Part shown: positions 63,836-64,000 of the stretch, piece after piece
Layout of the letters: the number at the start of each line of letters is the position of its first letter
Position numbering within the stretch: position 1 is the first letter of the stretch
Notes under the pieces: model-generated
Databases searched by the model: none
Seen by the model: only the letters and a program-made list of their open reading frames with translations
What the model was told of the DNA's origin: nothing
Origin: JANSWP01 sp041941305
Lineage (GTDB): Bacteria > Bacteroidota > Bacteroidia > Chitinophagales > Saprospiraceae
DNA: 64,000 nucleotides
Assembly: GCA_041941305.1 (NCBI GenBank)
Contig: JBGTQJ010000028.1
Coordinates: 1 to 64,000, forward strand
Direction of reading: 5' to 3'
Made by a program: the position numbers and the translations under genes

Positions 63836-64000
63836 CAAATAATCAAAGTGAGAAATGCTGCTTTTCCATAACTGCTGATTCTTCATTTCTTTTAACTGGG
63901 CTTCCACAAAAAAGTACCTTGTTAAGAGGAATTCTCAGGGATCTAATTTTAGGTGGAGTAGCCACCCCAAAGCGGAAAAACATCAGTCGAAAATGCCCTG

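Larger units (their letters stand above)
63345..64000. repeat. Non-coding hairpin array at the window end
   Basis: No credible gene lies in this ~655-bp stretch. Stems in order: 63358-63374 with 63376-63394 (imperfect, ctccaaaggag/tccctttggga type); 63444-63451 with 63461-63468; 63488-63496 with 63499-63507; a perfect 26-bp stem (63519-63544 with 63557-63582); 63592-63600 with 63607-63615; 63645-63657 with 63663-63676; the nested structure 63715-63835; 63952-63956 with 63962-63966. Two direct repeats begin actgggcttcc (63639 and 63895) and continue into aaaagtac. A GG-GG-[AG][GT]T[TA]-G-CC-CC motif recurs at 63389, 63597 and 63952. The region may continue past the window. Confidence 0.75.

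Noticed and set aside
63345..64000. CRISPR array or integron attC array
   Set aside because: The stems differ in sequence and spacing, there is no constant repeat-spacer pattern, and no Cas or integrase gene is in the window.

Overview
The window looks like a chromosome segment of a gliding or surface-living member of the Bacteroidota, possibly near Saprospiria/Cytophagia. This rests on gene families rather than a marker gene: two full-length hybrid two-component systems with Reg_prop/Y_Y_Y sensor halves, promoter-like boxes of the Bacteroidota TTTG / TAnnTTTG type, MacB/FtsX-type permeases in tandem, choice-of-anchor-D style repeats ending in K-I-W-N, and A-rich leaders without Shine-Dalgarno sequences. 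No rRNA, tRNA, CRISPR array, transposase or phage gene was seen.

Minus-strand block, 36-51098. In transcription order this holds a lipoprotein sugar-binding protein (49743-51098), two paralogous hybrid sensor/AraC regulators (45170-49303 and 40737-45038), an outer-membrane beta-barrel protein (38469-40370) and one enormous secreted protein of about 12,760 residues (36-38318). The giant has a signal peptide, a TANFOR-like N-terminus, a beta-rich lysine-cluster region, a CBM6-like domain, two anchor-D domains, a LamG-like domain, about 59 Ig-like K-I-W-N repeats interrupted once by an F5/8C (discoidin) domain, and eight C-terminal CBM6 domains. It reads as a very long cell-surface carbohydrate-binding fibre. 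The barrel gene just upstream is the best candidate for its export or anchoring partner. The regulators and the orphan binding protein may be the glycan-sensing side, which is inference.

Plus-strand block, 51652-57118. A good promoter candidate precedes an esterase, a RimK-like ATP-grasp ligase, a class-I glutamine amidotransferase, a divergent ATP-grasp-like protein and a third ATP-grasp ligase. A second esterase (57179-57982) faces the cluster across a shared terminator. The set looks like a pathway for a small amide- or peptide-like metabolite whose identity cannot be read from sequence.

Minus-strand block, 58142-63330. Two FtsX/MacB-type permease genes lie in tandem and end at an intrinsic terminator. 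Upstream is a pair of direct repeats that fits the LytTR operator consensus with the expected 12-bp spacing.

The last ~650 bases (63345-64000) hold no credible gene. They are a dense array of hairpins, including a perfect 26-bp stem and a nested 121-nt structure, mixed with short repeated motifs. Related C4-5/T3/G4-5 palindromes also lie inside the coding sequence of one of the two hybrid regulators.
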